NCBI GenBank assembly: GCA_903953815.1
Contig: CAJBLA010000134.1
Location: forward strand, 1 to 39,932
Direction: 5' to 3'
Length of the DNA stretch: 39,932 nt
Source: an uncultured Bacteroidota bacterium
Lineage (GTDB): Bacteria; Bacteroidota; Bacteroidia; Chitinophagales; Chitinophagaceae
Shown here piece after piece: positions 38,080-39,932 of the stretch. Under the pieces are notes generated by a model. That model did no database searches. It was given only the letters and a program-made list of their open reading frames with translations, and was not told the origin of the DNA. Both the position numbers and the translations under genes were made by a program. Position 1 is the first letter of the stretch. Every line of letters starts with the position of its first letter.

Positions 38080-39750
38080 ATGAATTACACAAAAACCGGG
38101 AATTCTATGTTAATCAGAATAATAAAAAGTGTGCCACTATTTATTATTTTATTACAAAGCACTGTTTTATTTAGTCAGAACGATGACAATATTAATAGCA
38201 GAGATATCTTATACCTTACTTCTGGTGGAAAACTCATCCCACAACAAGCAATCATGGATATTAGGCATTATACTATTGCATTAGAAGTAGATATGGTAAA
38301 AAAGTCAATCAATGGCGCTACAGAAGTTAGTTTAAACCTATCTAAAAAAACTGATACACTATTACTTGATTTAATTCATTTATATGCAGTTACAAAAGTA
38401 AAGGTCAATAATAAACCTGCTTCCTTTTACCAACATGATGATAAAATATTTATTACCAACACGACAGGTTTTGAAATTGGCAATCAAAAAGTATTGGTTG
38501 AATATAACGGAATACCTCCTGTTGCTGTTAAACCGCCTTGGGATGGAGGTTTTACTTGGGCAAAAGATACAAATGGCAATGATTGGATGTCCATTAACAT
38601 ACAAGGGGAAGGTGGAAAAATGTATTTCCCTTGTAAAGATCATCCAAGTGACGAGCCTAATGAAGGTGCCGATTTAAAAATTACCATTCCTTCAAACTTA
38701 ATGGTGGCAGGGCCTGGATTATTAATGGGCGTGACAACAAAAAAGAACAAATCAACCTACCATTGGAAAACCAATTACACTATTAGTAATTACTGTATTT
38801 TATTCAACATTGGCAAATACAAAGTGATCAAAGATGAATACACTACTGTTTTAGGAACCAAAGTGCCTATTGAATATTATGTATTAGAAGTAGATACGAT
38901 GCATGCGAAAAAAGTGATTGAAACAAGAAAAAGAGATAGTAAAATATTAGAGAAATATTTTGGAGAATATCCATGGGCTAAAGAAAAAATTGGTATTGCA
39001 GAAGTACCTAATTCAGGAATGGAGCATCAAACCATGATTACTTTTGATAATAAGTTTAGTTATAAAACCATTAATGGACAAGAATACTCCGCAAATTTAT
39101 TACACGAATATGCGCATGAGTGGTGGGCAAATAAAGTAACCAATAAGGACTGGGGGCATATGTGGATACAGGAAGGTATTGGAACCTATGCAGAAGCATT
39201 AACCATGTTAGAAATTGGAGGCGAGGCTGCCTACGATGAAATTATTGCTGGACATCGTAAAAATTCTAGAAACAGAATGCCCATTGTTCCTGCAGTGGAC
39301 GAAGCAACTGAGGAACAAGTATATTCTGGAGGAGACATCTATGGCAAGGGCTCCTTTTTTATGCATAGTTTACGCTATGTCATTGGAGATGAATTGTTTT
39401 TCCCAACATTAAAAAAATTGGCGACTGATACAAAATACACCTATGATAATTTTGTAACCACCACAGATGTTGAACAATTATTTAGTACAGCTTCCAATAA
39501 AAATTTAAAACCATTTTTTGATTTTTATTTAAGGACAACCAAAGTATTAGATATCACCGTTAAGGAAGTGGGATTCCAAAAATTCCAAATAAAAGTCAAT
39601 AATCACTTTATGGATTTACCCTATGATATTTTGGCGAATGGCAAAACTACTAGAACTATTATCCCAAGTGAGGGAATCATAATAAATAGCGCAACCCCTC
39701 CGCAGGTGGATGCAAAAGGTAATTACTTGAAAAAAATAACACTACAATAA
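38080..39750 (+). CDS. M1 family metallopeptidase (gluzincin aminopeptidase-like)
   Basis: SGMEHQTMITF (GxMEN-like); HEYAHEWWANKVTNKDWGHMWIQEGIGTYAEAL (HExxH-x18-E); N-terminal signal/TM segment. Confidence 0.9.
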   Translation: MNYTKTGNSMLIRIIKSVPLFIILLQSTVLFSQNDDNINSRDILYLTSGGKLIPQQAIMDIRHYTIALEVDMVKKSINGATEVSLNLSKKTDTLLLDLIHLYAVTKVKVNNKPASFYQHDDKIFITNTTGFEIGNQKVLVEYNGIPPVAVKPPWDGGFTWAKDTNGNDWMSINIQGEGGKMYFPCKDHPSDEPNEGADLKITIPSNLMVAGPGLLMGVTTKKNKSTYHWKTNYTISNYCILFNIGKYKVIKDEYTTVLGTKVPIEYYVLEVDTMHAKKVIETRKRDSKILEKYFGEYPWAKEKIGIAEVPNSGMEHQTMITFDNKFSYKTINGQEYSANLLHEYAHEWWANKVTNKDWGHMWIQEGIGTYAEALTMLEIGGEAAYDEIIAGHRKNSRNRMPIVPAVDEATEEQVYSGGDIYGKGSFFMHSLRYVIGDELFFPTLKKLATDTKYTYDNFVTTTDVEQLFSTASNKNLKPFFDFYLRTTKVLDITVKEVGFQKFQIKVNNHFMDLPYDILANGKTTRTIIPSEGIIINSATPPQVDAKGNYLKKITLQ

Positions 39751-39932
39751 TGAATAAGCTACCAAAATATTTTTTTAATCTTCTCTTATATACCCTACCC
39801 TTATTTGCATGGGCTGATCAATATCCAATCAATAAAAATATAGACATCAAACACTATGTTTTTCAATTACGCCTAACTGACAGCAATGATGAAATTATTG
39901 GAACTACCCAAGTTACTGTTAATTTTAAGCAA
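39750..39932 (+). CDS. Second M1-like metallopeptidase, N-terminal fragment (runs off window)
   Basis: Manual translation from ATG 39750: MNKLPKYFFNLLLYTLPLFAWADQYPINKNIDIKHYVFQLRLTDSNDEIIGTTQVTVNFKQ; signal peptide plus an M1 N-domain-like HYxxxLxLxD...IxGxTxVxxxF pattern. Start overlaps the preceding stop (TAATG). Confidence 0.65.
   Translation, partial: MNKLPKYFFNLLLYTLPLFAWADQYPINKNIDIKHYVFQLRLTDSNDEIIGTTQVTVNFKQ

Noticed and set aside
1-39932. Search for a novel defence, mobile or secondary-metabolite system
   Set aside because: No transposase, integrase, restriction-modification, toxin-antitoxin, NRPS/PKS or phage genes recognised; gene content is predominantly housekeeping, so no such system is claimed.

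Overview
The window is an AT-rich chromosomal segment from a Bacteroidota bacterium, probably Chitinophagaceae-like (inferred from gene content such as DUF3822-rsmD, BT_3928-family/DUF1599, and TAnnTTTG-type promoters). It looks mostly like core genome: pgi (5' end), threonine aldolase, primary sigma factor, trxB, folB, a MATE exporter, a tightly overlapping DUF3822-rsmD-5FCL-lpxK-rnr run, gyrA, serA, hppA, a BlaI/M56 pair, wbqC-like, pyrE, NUDIX, coaD, pyrB, pyrR, recF-dciA(DUF721), DoxX-like, DUF1599, folP, FKBP, DHH phosphoesterase, ndk, a DEAD-like helicase, and tandem M1 peptidases. I found no CRISPR array, transposon, prophage, rRNA or tRNA. I also found no clear novel defence or mobile system. 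Observations most worth following up: a candidate glycosylasparaginase/CutC/HexNAc-kinase-like salvage locus; a periplasmic C-terminal extension on the pyrophosphatase HppA, followed by a BlaI/M56 pair with candidate operators; an RsmD with an altered catalytic motif (AGPPY); paired inverted DnaA-box-like sites and a 5'-leader hairpin upstream of gyrA; and an internally duplicated DUF1599 protein. All product names come from motif recognition by eye; no database search was run.
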